NCBI RefSeq assembly: GCF_042657065.1
Contig: NZ_JBHSNF010000001.1
Coordinates: 682,001-746,000 of the forward strand
Origin: Rhodanobacter ginsengisoli
GTDB lineage: Bacteria; Pseudomonadota; Gammaproteobacteria; Xanthomonadales; Rhodanobacteraceae
Reading direction: 5' to 3'
DNA: 64,000 bases
Shown: positions 26,974 through 35,951 of the stretch, piece after piece
Layout: the number at the start of each line of letters is the position of its first letter
How positions within the stretch are numbered: position 1 is the first letter of the stretch
Made by a program: the position numbers and the translations under genes
Notes under the pieces: model-generated
The model's database searches: none
What the model was told of the DNA's origin: nothing
What the model saw: the letters and a program-made list of their open reading frames with translations, nothing else

Positions 26974-27693
26974 TCAGAGGCGGAATTCGCGGCCCAGGTA
27001 GACCTCGCGCACCTTCTCGTCGGCGAGGATGTGCGCCGGCGTGCCGCGTGACAGCACCTCGCCTTCGTTCAGGATATAGGCCCGGTCGCAGATGCCCAGG
27101 GTCTCGCGCACGTTGTGATCGGTGATCAGCACGCCGATGCCGCGTTCCTTCAGGTGTCGCACGATGCGCTGGATTTCGCCGACCGAGATCGGGTCGACCC
27201 CGGCGAAGGGCTCATCCAGCAACATGTAACGCGGTTGCGCGGCCAGCGCCCGGGCGATCTCCACCCGGCGCCGCTCGCCGCCGGACAGGCTGATGCCCTT
27301 CTGGTCGGCGATGTGCGCGATCTTCAGTTCGTCGAGCAGGCTTTCCAGCTCGCTGCTGCGCTGCTGGGCGCTCAGGCCGTTGCGCAGCTCCAGCACCGCC
27401 ATGATGTTGTCGGCCGCGCTGAGCCGGCGGAACACCGAGGCTTCCTGCGGCAGGTAGCCGATGCCCAGCTTGGCGCGCGCATGCATCGGCAGCCCGGTGA
27501 TGTCCTGCTTGTCCAGCTTGATCGTGCCGCCATCGGCCTCGATCAGGCCGACCACCATGTAGAAACAGGTGGTCTTGCCGGCGCCATTGGGGCCGAGCAG
27601 GCCGACGACCTCGCCCTCGCGGATCGAGAAGGCGAAATCACGTACGACCTGACGTGCCTTGAAGCTTTTCTGCAGACCTTCGGCGGAGAGCAT
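26974..27693 (-). CDS. lptB: LptB, lipopolysaccharide export ABC ATPase
   Basis: 239 residues. Walker A is GPNGAGKTT (34-42), signature LSGGERRRVEIARAL, Walker B YMLLDEPFAGVD, with the switch His in ITDHNVRETL. It powers extraction of LPS from the inner membrane with LptFG and LptC. It begins 3 bp after the lptA stop. Confidence 0.97.
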   Translation of the reverse strand: MLSAEGLQKSFKARQVVRDFAFSIREGEVVGLLGPNGAGKTTCFYMVVGLIEADGGTIKLDKQDITGLPMHARAKLGIGYLPQEASVFRRLSAADNIMAVLELRNGLSAQQRSSELESLLDELKIAHIADQKGISLSGGERRRVEIARALAAQPRYMLLDEPFAGVDPISVGEIQRIVRHLKERGIGVLITDHNVRETLGICDRAYILNEGEVLSRGTPAHILADEKVREVYLGREFRL

Positions 27694-27696
27694 TTT

Positions 27697-28287
27697 CTAG
27701 GGTTGTTCCTGCGCGGGAGTCGGGCTGCTCTGCGTCGTGGCCGGAGCGGCGGGCGCAGTGGCCGGTTTCGACCTGGGTTGGAAGGTCATGTGCACCATGC
27801 CGTCGCCGTTGCTCTCGCCGGTCATCTGGCTGGTCTGGGTGTTGTAGGTGAGCTTGTCGCCGTGCGCCTCGCCCCGACCTTTCTGCTTGACCGAGGCGTT
27901 GCCGGTCAGCACGGCGACCTGCTTGATGTTGTCATAGTCGATGGAGGCGGCGTCGCCCTGCATCAGGTTGCCACTGTCGTCCAGCTGTTCGATGTGGGCC
28001 GGGCTGCCGGTGATGACCACCCGCGTGACGCTGTTGCCGGAGTCCAGGTAAGCGGTGGCGAGGGCGCCGGTGGCCTTCAGCGTGCCCTGGGTGAGCAGCA
28101 CGCTGCCCTTGTAGTGGATGACGCCATTGTCCTGCTGGGTGGCATCGAACGACTTCGCCGCGATATTGGCCGGCTTCTGGCGATCGTCCTTGCGCGCAAG
28201 CGCGGGCTGCAGCATGGCCAGCCCCAGGACCAGCAGGGCGAGCCTAGCGGTGCGACTCGGCCGGCATGAATGTGCTGTGGACATCAT
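27697..28287 (-). CDS. lptA: LptA, periplasmic lipopolysaccharide bridge protein
   Basis: 196 residues: a signal peptide (LALLVLGLAMLQPALA) then an OstA-like beta-jellyroll (about 30-165) and a proline/alanine-rich tail. It forms the periplasmic bridge between LptC and LptD. Two adjacent ATGs (28287, 28284) could serve; GGAG lies 7 bp before the first. The start overlaps lptC by about 44 bp, suggesting translational coupling. Confidence 0.93.
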   Translation of the reverse strand: MMSTAHSCRPSRTARLALLVLGLAMLQPALARKDDRQKPANIAAKSFDATQQDNGVIHYKGSVLLTQGTLKATGALATAYLDSGNSVTRVVITGSPAHIEQLDDSGNLMQGDAASIDYDNIKQVAVLTGNASVKQKGRGEAHGDKLTYNTQTSQMTGESNGDGMVHMTFQPRSKPATAPAAPATTQSSPTPAQEQP

Positions 28288-28846
28288 CGAGCAACTCCAG
28301 GTGCTTGTTGGTGAGGTTGGCGCGCATGCCGACCCCGCTGATTGTAGAGGCTCCCTGGATGATCCGCGCCGGCGCGTCGGTCTCCAGCCGGTTTTCCTTC
28401 GGCCATGCGGTGACATCGGAGGTATGCAGGTCGGTCGCCGGCGATTTGTCGAAGGCCGGCCGGTGCATGGCGACCGGGCCCTGCAGCTTGAGCAGGGTGC
28501 CGCTCTTGTTGACCCAGCCGTACAGCGACTTGCCATGCCAGTCCGGTACGCCGGGCTGCTTGGCCGGGAGCTGGAAGGTGGGCGAGTTGAGGTAGAGCGA
28601 GTCGTCGCCTTCGCGACGTTCCAGGTGCGGTGCCTGCAGGTAGAAACTCGGCCGGCCTTCGGCGTTGTACTCGCTGACCCTGGCGTTGGTCAGGGTGTAG
28701 CCCGAGCGCGGCGGACCGACGAAATCGTTGGTTCGCGGGGCCGGTCCGAGCCACCACAGCAGCAACTGGCTCACGCCGGCGGCCAGCGCAATGGCGAGGG
28801 TGGCGGCCGGCAGTCGCCGGTCGCGCAGCCACAGGCGCAGGTTCAT
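28244..28846 (-). CDS. lptC: LptC, lipopolysaccharide export system protein
   Basis: 200 residues with one N-terminal membrane anchor (about 12-34) and a periplasmic OstA-like fold; YTLTNARVSEYNAEGRPSFYLQAPHLER is the typical start of the LptC domain. It docks LPS from LptBFG onto LptA. The ATG overlaps the kdsC stop by 4 bp. Confidence 0.93.
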   Translation of the reverse strand: MNLRLWLRDRRLPAATLAIALAAGVSQLLLWWLGPAPRTNDFVGPPRSGYTLTNARVSEYNAEGRPSFYLQAPHLERREGDDSLYLNSPTFQLPAKQPGVPDWHGKSLYGWVNKSGTLLKLQGPVAMHRPAFDKSPATDLHTSDVTAWPKENRLETDAPARIIQGASTISGVGMRANLTNKHLELLDDVHSTFMPAESHR

Positions 28847-29391
28847 TGCCAGCGCTCCCGCTCGGCATCGCTCTTGCCCTGGGCCTGCAGGATCAGATCG
28901 CACACTTCCCGTGCAGCGCCTTCGCCACCGCGGTTGCCGGTCCGCCAGTGCGCCTGCTCGGCGATCCACGGGTGCGCGTTGGCCACCGCCACCGCCAGCC
29001 CGGCCAGGCGCATCGGCGCCAGGTCGGGCAGGTCGTCGCCGACAAAGGCCACCTGTTCCGGTTGCAGGCGCAGTGCGTCGAGCAACTCCAGCAGGCAGGC
29101 GCGCTTGTCGCCCTGGCCCTGGTAGACGTGATTGATGTCCAGTTCCTCGGCGCGCAGCGCGACCGGATGGCTGATCCGCGCGGTGATCAGTGCGACCTGC
29201 ACTCCGTTGGCCTGCAGCCGTTTCAGGCCGAGCCCGTCATGCACGTGGAACACCTTGGCCTCGCGACCGTCCTCGCCGTACCAGAGGCGGCCGTCGGTCA
29301 GGGTGCCGTCCACGTCGAACACCGCCAGGCGGATCTTGGCCGCGCGGGCGAGCAGGTCGGCAGGGAGGTTGGCGAGATAGGTCGTGGTCAC
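28843..29391 (-). CDS. kdsC: KdsC, Kdo-8-phosphate phosphatase
   Basis: 182 residues of the HAD superfamily, C0 type without a cap. Nucleophile motif is FDVDGTLTDG (about 24-33), then LITAR and GDDLPDL. It hydrolyses Kdo-8-phosphate to Kdo for LPS inner core. The start is a GTG at 29391. Confidence 0.95.
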   Translation of the reverse strand: MTTTYLANLPADLLARAAKIRLAVFDVDGTLTDGRLWYGEDGREAKVFHVHDGLGLKRLQANGVQVALITARISHPVALRAEELDINHVYQGQGDKRACLLELLDALRLQPEQVAFVGDDLPDLAPMRLAGLAVAVANAHPWIAEQAHWRTGNRGGEGAAREVCDLILQAQGKSDAERERWQ

Positions 29392-29421
29392 GGCTTGGGC
29401 AGGTAGTAAGGGGTGAGAAGC

Positions 29422-29490
29422 GAGTGTGGAGAAGTGAGAAACAAGTGAAGGCGCAGGCGAGAGCTACTCGTTTCTCGCTTCTCCACACTC
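29422..29490. repeat. long inverted repeat (25-bp arms) between kdsC and kdsD
   Basis: Left arm 29422-29446 (starting GAGTGTGGAGAAG) pairs with right arm 29466-29490 (ending CTTCTCCACACTC). Of 25 positions, 23 are Watson-Crick and 2 would be G-U in RNA; the loop is 19 nt. The left arm also has a degenerate direct repeat (GAGAAGCGAG / GAGAAGTGAG). Its AG-rich composition differs from the flanks. It has no T-run and looks like a dispersed intergenic repeat. Confidence 0.8.
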
Positions 29491-29502
29491 ATTCCTCAGG
29501 TA

Positions 29503-30513
29503 TCAGACCACACGCGCACGGAGCAGATCATGAATGTTCAACGCGCCGACGACACGCTGCTCGTCATCGACGACCAGCAGCGCATGGATCTGGTGTTTTT
29601 CCATCAACTGCGCCGCTTCGGCGGCGAGCTTGTCGGCGCCGATCGTCTTCGGGCCGTGCGTCATCAGTTCGGCGACCGTGGCACCACGCAGATCGACCCC
29701 TTCATCATCCAGCGCGCGGCGCAGGTCGCCGTCGGTGAACACGCCGAGCAGCCGCTGCTCGGCATCGACCACGGCAGTCATGCCCAGGTGCTTGCGGGTC
29801 ATTTCGACCAGTGCCGAGGTCAGGTTGGCGTCCGGCGAAACGCGGGGCACGTCGTCGCCCGTATGCATCAGGTCGCTGATGTGCAGCAGCAGGCGCCGGC
29901 CGAGGCTGCCGGCCGGATGTGAGCGGGCGAAATCGTCCGAGGTGAAGCCGCGCGCCTCCAGCAGCGCGATCGCCAGCGCGTCGCCCAGCACCAGCGCCAC
30001 CGTGGTGCTGGTGGTCGGTGCCAGGCCCAGCGGACAGGCTTCGCTGGAGATGCTGCCGTCCAGATGCACGTCGGCTTCGCGGGCCAGCGAAGAGTCGGGT
30101 TTGCCAGTGATCGCGATCAGCGGAATACCCTGGCGCTTGATCACCGGCAGGATGAACAGCAGCTCGTCGGTCTCGCCGGAATAGGACAATGCCAGCACCA
30201 CATCCTGCGGCAGGATCATGCCCAGGTCGCCGTGGCTGGCCTCACCCGGATGCACGAAGAACGCCGGCGTGCCGGTGGAGGCGAGGGTGGCGGCGATCTT
30301 GCGCGCGACATGCCCGGACTTGCCCATGCCGCTGACCACCACGCGACCCTTGCACTGCAGGATCAGCCGGCATGCCTCGACGAAGTCCGGGCCGATCCGC
30401 GATTCCAGCGCCTGCACGGCCGCCGCTTCGGTGGCGATCACCGTGCGCGCACTGAGCGAGATGGCATCCGGGTCCAGGTGGGTCGGGGCGGGCGGGGCGA
30501 TGCGTGCGTTCAT
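29503..30513 (-). CDS. kdsD: KdsD, arabinose-5-phosphate isomerase
   Basis: 336 residues: a SIS sugar-isomerase domain (about 30-190; VVVSGMGKSGHVARKIAATLASTGTPAFFVHPGEASHGDLG split over its motifs) and two C-terminal CBS domains. It converts ribulose-5-phosphate to arabinose-5-phosphate for Kdo. The ATG at 30513 is preferred; another ATG at 30555 would add 14 residues. It is divergent from ibaG-murA. Confidence 0.94.
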   Translation of the reverse strand: MNARIAPPAPTHLDPDAISLSARTVIATEAAAVQALESRIGPDFVEACRLILQCKGRVVVSGMGKSGHVARKIAATLASTGTPAFFVHPGEASHGDLGMILPQDVVLALSYSGETDELLFILPVIKRQGIPLIAITGKPDSSLAREADVHLDGSISSEACPLGLAPTTSTTVALVLGDALAIALLEARGFTSDDFARSHPAGSLGRRLLLHISDLMHTGDDVPRVSPDANLTSALVEMTRKHLGMTAVVDAEQRLLGVFTDGDLRRALDDEGVDLRGATVAELMTHGPKTIGADKLAAEAAQLMEKHQIHALLVVDDEQRVVGALNIHDLLRARVV

Positions 30514-30710
30514 GGGCGCTCGGGTGGGAGAGGGTTCGGATGCCGCCGGTGTCATGGCGCCGGGACATCGGTGATGCCGATCTGGAATCGCTGTCGTTTC
30601 TGCGCCAGCAGATTTCCATTACCATGGCATATTCGCATTTTAACGTCATAAGTCAGTGCAATGGATTCCGGCAGCGACCGAATCCGCAGCTTTTCGACCC
30701 CGCTCCCGCC

Positions 30711-30965
30711 ATGGAACACCCCCCGATGGACTCAGCCCGCATCCAGGCAATGATCGAAAACGGCCTGCCCGGTGCCCAGGTCGAGGTCGACGGTGCCGAT
30801 GGCGTGCATTTCGAGGCCACCGTGGTCGCCAGCCAGTTCGCCGGCAAATTGCCGCTGGCCCGGCATCGGCTGGTCTACGCCACGCTGGGCGATCTGATGG
30901 GTGGCGCGATCCACGCGCTGGCGCTGAAGACCCTGACACCCGAGGAAGCCGCGGCGCGCCATTGA
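30711..30965 (+). CDS. ibaG: BolA-family protein IbaG
   Basis: 84 residues with the BolA/IbaG core: EVDGADGVHFEATVV, then RHRLVYATLGDLMGG and IHALALKTLTPEE, with an invariant histidine. IbaG/BolA proteins bind monothiol glutaredoxins and iron-sulphur clusters. A start at 30726 is equally possible (79 residues). It precedes murA by 44 bp, the usual arrangement in gammaproteobacteria. Confidence 0.92.
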   Translation: MEHPPMDSARIQAMIENGLPGAQVEVDGADGVHFEATVVASQFAGKLPLARHRLVYATLGDLMGGAIHALALKTLTPEEAAARH

Positions 30966-31009
30966 TGGCCGCAGCCGTGCTTCCCCCTCCCGTTTATTGA
31001 AGGACAACG

Positions 31010-32269
31010 ATGGCCAAGATCCTGATCAGTGGCGGCACGCCGCTCAATGGCGAGGTCGGTATTTCCGGCGCCAAGAACGCCGTATTGCCGATTCTGGCGG
31101 CCTGCCTGCTGGCCGATGAGCCGGTCAGCATCGGCAACGTACCGCACCTGCACGACGTCACCACCTTCATCGAGCTGCTCGGCCAGATGGGCGTGCAGCT
31201 GGTGCTGGACGATCGCATGAAGATGCATGTCGACCCCCGTACCACCAGCACCTGCGTGGCGCCATACGATCTGGTGCGCACGATGCGCGCCTCGATCCTG
31301 GTGCTGGGCCCGCTGGTGGCGCGCTTCGGCCAGGCCGAGGTGTCGCTGCCCGGCGGCTGCGCGATCGGATCGCGTCCGGTCGACCAGCACATTCGCGGGC
31401 TGCAGGCGCTCGGTGCCGAGATCACCGTCGAGAACGGCTACATCAAGGCGAGGGCGAAACGGCTGAAGGGCGCGCGCATCCTGATGGACATGGTCACCGT
31501 CACCGGGACCGAGAACATCATGATGGCGGCGACGCTGGCGCAGGGCACCACGGTGATCGAGAACGCCGCGCAGGAGCCCGAGGTGGTCGATCTGGCCAAC
31601 TGCCTGATCGCCATGGGTGCGCAGATCGAGGGTGCGGGCACGTCCACCATGGTGATCCATGGCGTCGAGCGGCTGCACGGCGCCGAGCACGACGTGCTGC
31701 CCGACCGCATCGAGACCGGCACCTATCTGGTCGGCGCGGCGATGACCGGCGGCAAGGTGCGCGCGCGGCATGCGCGGGCCAATACGCTCGACGCGGTACT
31801 GGCCAAGCTGGAGGAAGCCGGCGCGCATATCTCCACCGGCGACGACTGGATCGAGCTGGACATGGGCGGGCGCCGGCCGAAGGCGGTCAACATCAGCACC
31901 GCGCCGTACCCCGCGTTTCCGACCGACATGCAGGCGCAGTTCACCGCGCTCAACTGCGTGGCCGAAGGCACCGGCGTGGTCACCGAGACGGTGTTCGAGA
32001 ACCGCTTCATGCACGCGCACGAGCTGCAGCGGCTGGGCGCGAACATCCAGCTCGAGGGCAATACCGCGGTGATCCAGGGCGTGCAGCAGATGAGCGGGGC
32101 GCCGATCATGGCCACCGACCTGCGCGCTTCGGCCTGCCTGGTGCTGGCGGGCCTGGTCGCCACCGGCGATACCGTGGTCGACCGCGTCTACCACATCGAT
32201 CGCGGCTACGAGAACATCGAGGAAAAGCTCGGCGTGCTCGGCGCGAAGATTCGCCGCCTGCCGAACTGA
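31010..32269 (+). CDS. murA: MurA, UDP-N-acetylglucosamine 1-carboxyvinyltransferase
   Basis: 419 residues, the usual length for MurA. Signatures are GAKNAVLPILAA near the N-terminus and PGGCAIGSRPVDQHI with the catalytic, fosfomycin-sensitive cysteine at about 117. It transfers enolpyruvate from PEP to UDP-GlcNAc, the first committed peptidoglycan step. A strong terminator follows. Confidence 0.98.
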   Translation: MAKILISGGTPLNGEVGISGAKNAVLPILAACLLADEPVSIGNVPHLHDVTTFIELLGQMGVQLVLDDRMKMHVDPRTTSTCVAPYDLVRTMRASILVLGPLVARFGQAEVSLPGGCAIGSRPVDQHIRGLQALGAEITVENGYIKARAKRLKGARILMDMVTVTGTENIMMAATLAQGTTVIENAAQEPEVVDLANCLIAMGAQIEGAGTSTMVIHGVERLHGAEHDVLPDRIETGTYLVGAAMTGGKVRARHARANTLDAVLAKLEEAGAHISTGDDWIELDMGGRRPKAVNISTAPYPAFPTDMQAQFTALNCVAEGTGVVTETVFENRFMHAHELQRLGANIQLEGNTAVIQGVQQMSGAPIMATDLRASACLVLAGLVATGDTVVDRVYHIDRGYENIEEKLGVLGAKIRRLPN

Positions 32270-32280
32270 GTCGTCCGCTG

Positions 32281-32329
32281 CCGCAGACAGCAGAAAGCCC
32301 GGAAGATCCGGGCTTTTTGCTGTCTGCGG
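32281..32329. terminator. bidirectional terminator between murA and a DUF3108 gene
   Basis: A 22-bp inverted repeat (32281-32302 with 32308-32329) has a 5-base loop. Its inner part, GCCCGGAAGATCCGGGCTTTTT, is a classic terminator on the plus strand. The minus strand also gives a CCGGGCTTT end. It serves murA and the convergent gene at 32337. Confidence 0.92.
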
Positions 32330-32336
32330 CGAGTGC

Positions 32337-33044
32337 CTAGTTGGCCCGGTAACTCACCAGCTCCATTTCCATGTCGCCGCCGTCGTGTTGCGACAGTTTC
32401 ACCGGCAGCGGGTAGCGGTTGGGCGCATACCACGCGCTGAAGCCGCGGTCGGCATCGGTGCGGTCGACGCGCTGGGCCTGGAAGCTGCCGGCGGGGACCT
32501 TGACGGTTTCCCTGCCGCTGACCTCGAAGTTCTGCGTCTGCACCTCCTGGCGCACCGCCACCGGCAGGGCAACCTGCTTCTTGCCGTCACGCAGGGCCAG
32601 TCCGAGTGCCAGCGGCAGGCTGTTGCGCTCGACCATGCCGGGGCTGGCCGCGTAGGTCCGGGCACCCTTGCCCTCGTCGACGGTCACCTGGTCCTTGTTC
32701 CAGTCGACGCGCAGATGGCGCTGCTTGTTCTTGAAGCCGGTCTGCAGGCGATAGTCGTAGCTGATCGCTTCGGGTACGTCGCCCTTCCAGCGGAATTGCG
32801 AGGTCTCCTGGACACTGGCGCCGAGCATGGCCGCGAGGCCGGCAGTGCCCTTGACGTCCTTGCTGTAAGTCCATTCGCCGTGACCGGCCGCGCGCAGGCT
32901 CACCGTGGCCACACCCATCGGCTCGCCACCCTGGAGCACGTTGTAGGTAGCGGTAAAGCCGCCGGGTGGGGCGGCGAAGGCAGCTTGCGCGGCAAACAGC
33001 AGGCCGATGGCGACGAGAGGGGGGAGCAGGGGTCGGATAGTCAT
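32337..33044 (-). CDS. secreted DUF3108 protein
   Basis: 235 residues: a signal peptide (LLPPLVAIGLLFAAQAAFA), then a beta-rich DUF3108 domain starting FTATYNVLQGGEPMGVATVSL. The family is periplasmic and of unknown function; in xanthomonads it commonly neighbours purN-purM. It lies 35 bp downstream of purN on the same strand, so it may be co-transcribed. Confidence 0.88.
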   Translation of the reverse strand: MTIRPLLPPLVAIGLLFAAQAAFAAPPGGFTATYNVLQGGEPMGVATVSLRAAGHGEWTYSKDVKGTAGLAAMLGASVQETSQFRWKGDVPEAISYDYRLQTGFKNKQRHLRVDWNKDQVTVDEGKGARTYAASPGMVERNSLPLALGLALRDGKKQVALPVAVRQEVQTQNFEVSGRETVKVPAGSFQAQRVDRTDADRGFSAWYAPNRYPLPVKLSQHDGGDMEMELVSYRAN

Positions 33045-33079
33045 GTGCCGAGTCTGCCGGCCCCGGGCTGAACCGCGGA

Positions 33080-33751
33080 TCACTCCTGCGGCGTCAGGCC
33101 TTGCGGGCCGAGCAGCAGTGGCGCCGACAGCAGACGGCCATCGAATCGGGCGGCGTGGCCGTCCCATTGCAGGCGCCGCTCGGCCAGCAGGCGCAGCACG
33201 GCCGGCAACAAGCGGTGTTCCAGCGGCAGCAGCCGCTGCGCCAGTTGCAGTTCGTCGTCGCCGGGCTGGATCGCCAGGCGCGCCTGGGCAATCACCGGGC
33301 CGCCATCCAGTTCGGCGGTGACGAAGTGCACGCTGGCGCCATGCTCGCGGTCGCCTGCTTCCAGCGCCCGGCGGTGGGTGTGCAGGCCGCGGTATTTCGG
33401 TAGCAGCGAGGGGTGGATATTGATGATACGGCCGACCCACGGGCCCAGCGCGGCGGCGTCGATGATCCGCATGAAGCCGGCCAGCACCAGCCACTCGGCC
33501 CCGCTGGCGGCGATGCGGGCGAACAGATCGAGGTCGAATGCGAGGCGGTCGGGATAGCCGCGCGGGTCCAGCGCCAGGGTCGGGATGTTCGCCGCTTCGG
33601 CCAGTCGCAGCGCGCCGGCGGCGGCCTTGTCGCTGCCGACCAGCACGAAGTCGACCGGCAGCTCGCCACGCTCGCGCGCAGCCAGCAGCGCGGCGAGGTT
33701 GCTGCCGCGCCCGGAGGCGAGCACGGCGATGCGCGGTAGCGAGGTGGTCAT
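33080..33751 (-). CDS. purN: PurN, phosphoribosylglycinamide formyltransferase
   Basis: 223 residues starting RIAVLASGRGSNLAAL, with the catalytic NIHPSLLPKYRGLHTH and the folate-site stretch GASVHFVTAELDGGPVIAQ. It transfers formyl from 10-formyl-THF to GAR in purine synthesis. It is 19 bp after purM, in one operon. Confidence 0.96.
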   Translation of the reverse strand: MTTSLPRIAVLASGRGSNLAALLAARERGELPVDFVLVGSDKAAAGALRLAEAANIPTLALDPRGYPDRLAFDLDLFARIAASGAEWLVLAGFMRIIDAAALGPWVGRIINIHPSLLPKYRGLHTHRRALEAGDREHGASVHFVTAELDGGPVIAQARLAIQPGDDELQLAQRLLPLEHRLLPAVLRLLAERRLQWDGHAARFDGRLLSAPLLLGPQGLTPQE

Positions 33752-33770
33752 CGGGAGCGCCGCGGTTCGA

Positions 33771-34799
33771 TCAGCCGATGTGCACGCGCTCGTCGCCCTG
33801 CGCCGGCACGACCTCGCCGATCAGCGAACTGGCCAGGCCGTGCCTGGCCAGCAGCGCCGAAGCGGCCGTCACCGCGTTGCGCGGCAGGATCACGGTGAAG
33901 CCAATGCCGCAATTGAACGTGCGCCACATTTCCTCGCGGGCCACGTTGCCTTCGCGCATCAGCCAGTCGAACACCGGCGGCAGCACGATGGCCGACGCCT
34001 GCAACGCGATGCCCAGGCCATCGGGCACCACGCGGATGATGTTTTCCTTCAGGCCGCCGCCGGTGATGTGAGCCATGCCGTGCACGGGCTCGCTCTTGAG
34101 TAGATCCAGCATCGGCTTGACGTAGATCGTGGTCGGCGCCATCAGCGCATCGGCCAGCGTCGCGCCGCCGAGGTCCAGGTCCAGCGGAGATCCGGCGCGA
34201 TCGAGGATGCGCCGGATCAGCGAGTAACCGTTGGAATGCGGGCCACTGGAGGCCACGCCGAGGATCACGTCGCCGGCCTCGATCGCCTCGCCGGTGAGCA
34301 TCTGCGACTTTTCCACCGCGCCGACGGTGAAGCCGGCCAGGTCGTATTCGCCCGGCGGATACATGTCGGGCATCTCGGCGGTCTCGCCACCGATCAGGGC
34401 GCAGCCGGCCAGCTCGCAGCCCCGGGCAATGCCGCCGACCACGGCCACCGTGGTGTCCACGTCCAGCTTGCCGGTGGCGAAGTAATCCAGGAAGAACAGC
34501 GGCTCGGCACCCTGCACCAGCACGTCGTTGACGCACATGCCGACCAGGTCGATGCCGATGGTGTCGTGGCGGCCGAGGATCTGGGCCAGCTTCAGCTTGG
34601 TGCCCACGCCGTCGGTGCCGGAGACCAGTACCGGTTCCTTGTAACGGCCGGAAAGGTCGAACAGGCCGCCGAAACCGCCCAGTCCGCCCATCACTTCGGG
34701 ACGGAAGGTGCGCTTGACCAGCGGCTTGATGCGTTCGACCACGGCATTGCCGGCATCGATATCGACGCCGGCGGCGCGGTAGGTTAGGGCGTCTGACAT
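33771..34799 (-). CDS. purM: PurM, phosphoribosylformylglycinamidine cyclo-ligase (AIR synthetase)
   Basis: 342 residues of the AIR-synthase/PurM superfamily, starting LTYRAAGVDIDAG, with VSGTDGVGTKLKLA and GETAEMPDMY. It closes the imidazole ring of AIR with ATP. It precedes purN in the operon and is divergent from the DUF2066 gene. Confidence 0.97.
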   Translation of the reverse strand: MSDALTYRAAGVDIDAGNAVVERIKPLVKRTFRPEVMGGLGGFGGLFDLSGRYKEPVLVSGTDGVGTKLKLAQILGRHDTIGIDLVGMCVNDVLVQGAEPLFFLDYFATGKLDVDTTVAVVGGIARGCELAGCALIGGETAEMPDMYPPGEYDLAGFTVGAVEKSQMLTGEAIEAGDVILGVASSGPHSNGYSLIRRILDRAGSPLDLDLGGATLADALMAPTTIYVKPMLDLLKSEPVHGMAHITGGGLKENIIRVVPDGLGIALQASAIVLPPVFDWLMREGNVAREEMWRTFNCGIGFTVILPRNAVTAASALLARHGLASSLIGEVVPAQGDERVHIG

Positions 34800-34960
34800 G
34801 GCGAAAACCGGCGTGGATTAAACGCGCGAGTTTAGCAGGATGCGGCGCGGATGCCGGGTCGTCGTGCGGCGTCGGCCGGGGCGGTGACGGCTTCGATGGA
34901 CGCTGGGGGCGCGATTGGGCAGACTTCCCCGGAGTTTTCCTGCAGAAGATACCCACCTCC

Positions 34961-35950
34961 ATGCGCCTGTCCCGCCTGTTCTTCCTCAGCTTGCTGCTGG
35001 GTCTTGCCGTGCTGCCGCCGCTGCACGCGCAGACGTCCGGTTCGCCGTACTCGGTCACCGTCCCGGTCACCGACACCAGCGATGCCCAGCGCGACCAGGC
35101 CTTTGCCACCGCGCTGGGACAGGTGATGACGCGGGTGGCCGGCGGCCAGGACCTTCGCAGCAACCCCGGGTATGCCGCGGCGCTGAGCGGTGCCGGCTCG
35201 CTGGTGCTGAAGTTCCAGTACCAGCGGGCCGCGACCGGCCTGGTGCTGGACGTGGATTTTTCGCCTTCGTCGGTACGCCGGCTGGTGGCGAAACTGGGTG
35301 TGGCGAGTGCGGGCATCAAGCCGCCGGTGCTGCTGCTGGTGCAGGGGGCGGACGGCCGCCTGCTGGATCAGTCGGCCCTGGCGAACCTGGCCACGGTGGC
35401 GGCGGCACGCGGCACCGGCGTGGTGTATCCCGCCGCGGGCGCTGCGCCGGATCTGGCGAAGGTCGCCGCGATCGATCCGGCCACCCTGGCGACGATCAAT
35501 CGGCAATACCACACCGGCCTGGTGTTGCTGGGCCAACTGCATGGCGACAGCGCCGACTGGACCCTGATTTCGGGCGGGCAGGCGCAGCGCTGGAGCAGCC
35601 AGGGCAGCGCCGGTGGCGCCCTGTTGACCGATGCAGGCAACGGCATGGTCGACCGCCTCGGCAAGCAGCTCAACGTGATCGGTGCCACCGCCAGCGAGGG
35701 CAGGTTGTGGGTCGGCGGGCTTGATTCGGCGGTCGACTATGCCGACCTGCTGGCGATCCTGGCGGCCGACCCCGCGATCCAGCAGGTGACCACGGTCGCA
35801 GCGCAGAACGACGGCGTACTGCTGGACATCAAGTCCACCCTGCCGATCAGCGGGCTGGCCGCGAATCTCTCCGCCGGCGGCCGCCTGCTGCTGCAGGGTC
35901 AGCCGCATCCGGGCGCCGATGCCAACCTGCGCTGGCTGCAGGGCCACTAG
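34961..35950 (+). CDS. secreted DUF2066 protein
   Basis: 329 residues with a signal peptide (LFFLSLLLGLAVLPPLHA) and the DUF2066 N-terminal motif QRDQAFATALGQVMTRVAGGQD. Function unknown. It almost directly abuts the perM gene (start 35952), and the group DUF2066-perM-hda beside purMN is a recurring arrangement. Confidence 0.88.
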   Translation: MRLSRLFFLSLLLGLAVLPPLHAQTSGSPYSVTVPVTDTSDAQRDQAFATALGQVMTRVAGGQDLRSNPGYAAALSGAGSLVLKFQYQRAATGLVLDVDFSPSSVRRLVAKLGVASAGIKPPVLLLVQGADGRLLDQSALANLATVAAARGTGVVYPAAGAAPDLAKVAAIDPATLATINRQYHTGLVLLGQLHGDSADWTLISGGQAQRWSSQGSAGGALLTDAGNGMVDRLGKQLNVIGATASEGRLWVGGLDSAVDYADLLAILAADPAIQQVTTVAAQNDGVLLDIKSTLPISGLAANLSAGGRLLLQGQPHPGADANLRWLQGH

Positions 35951-35951
35951 G

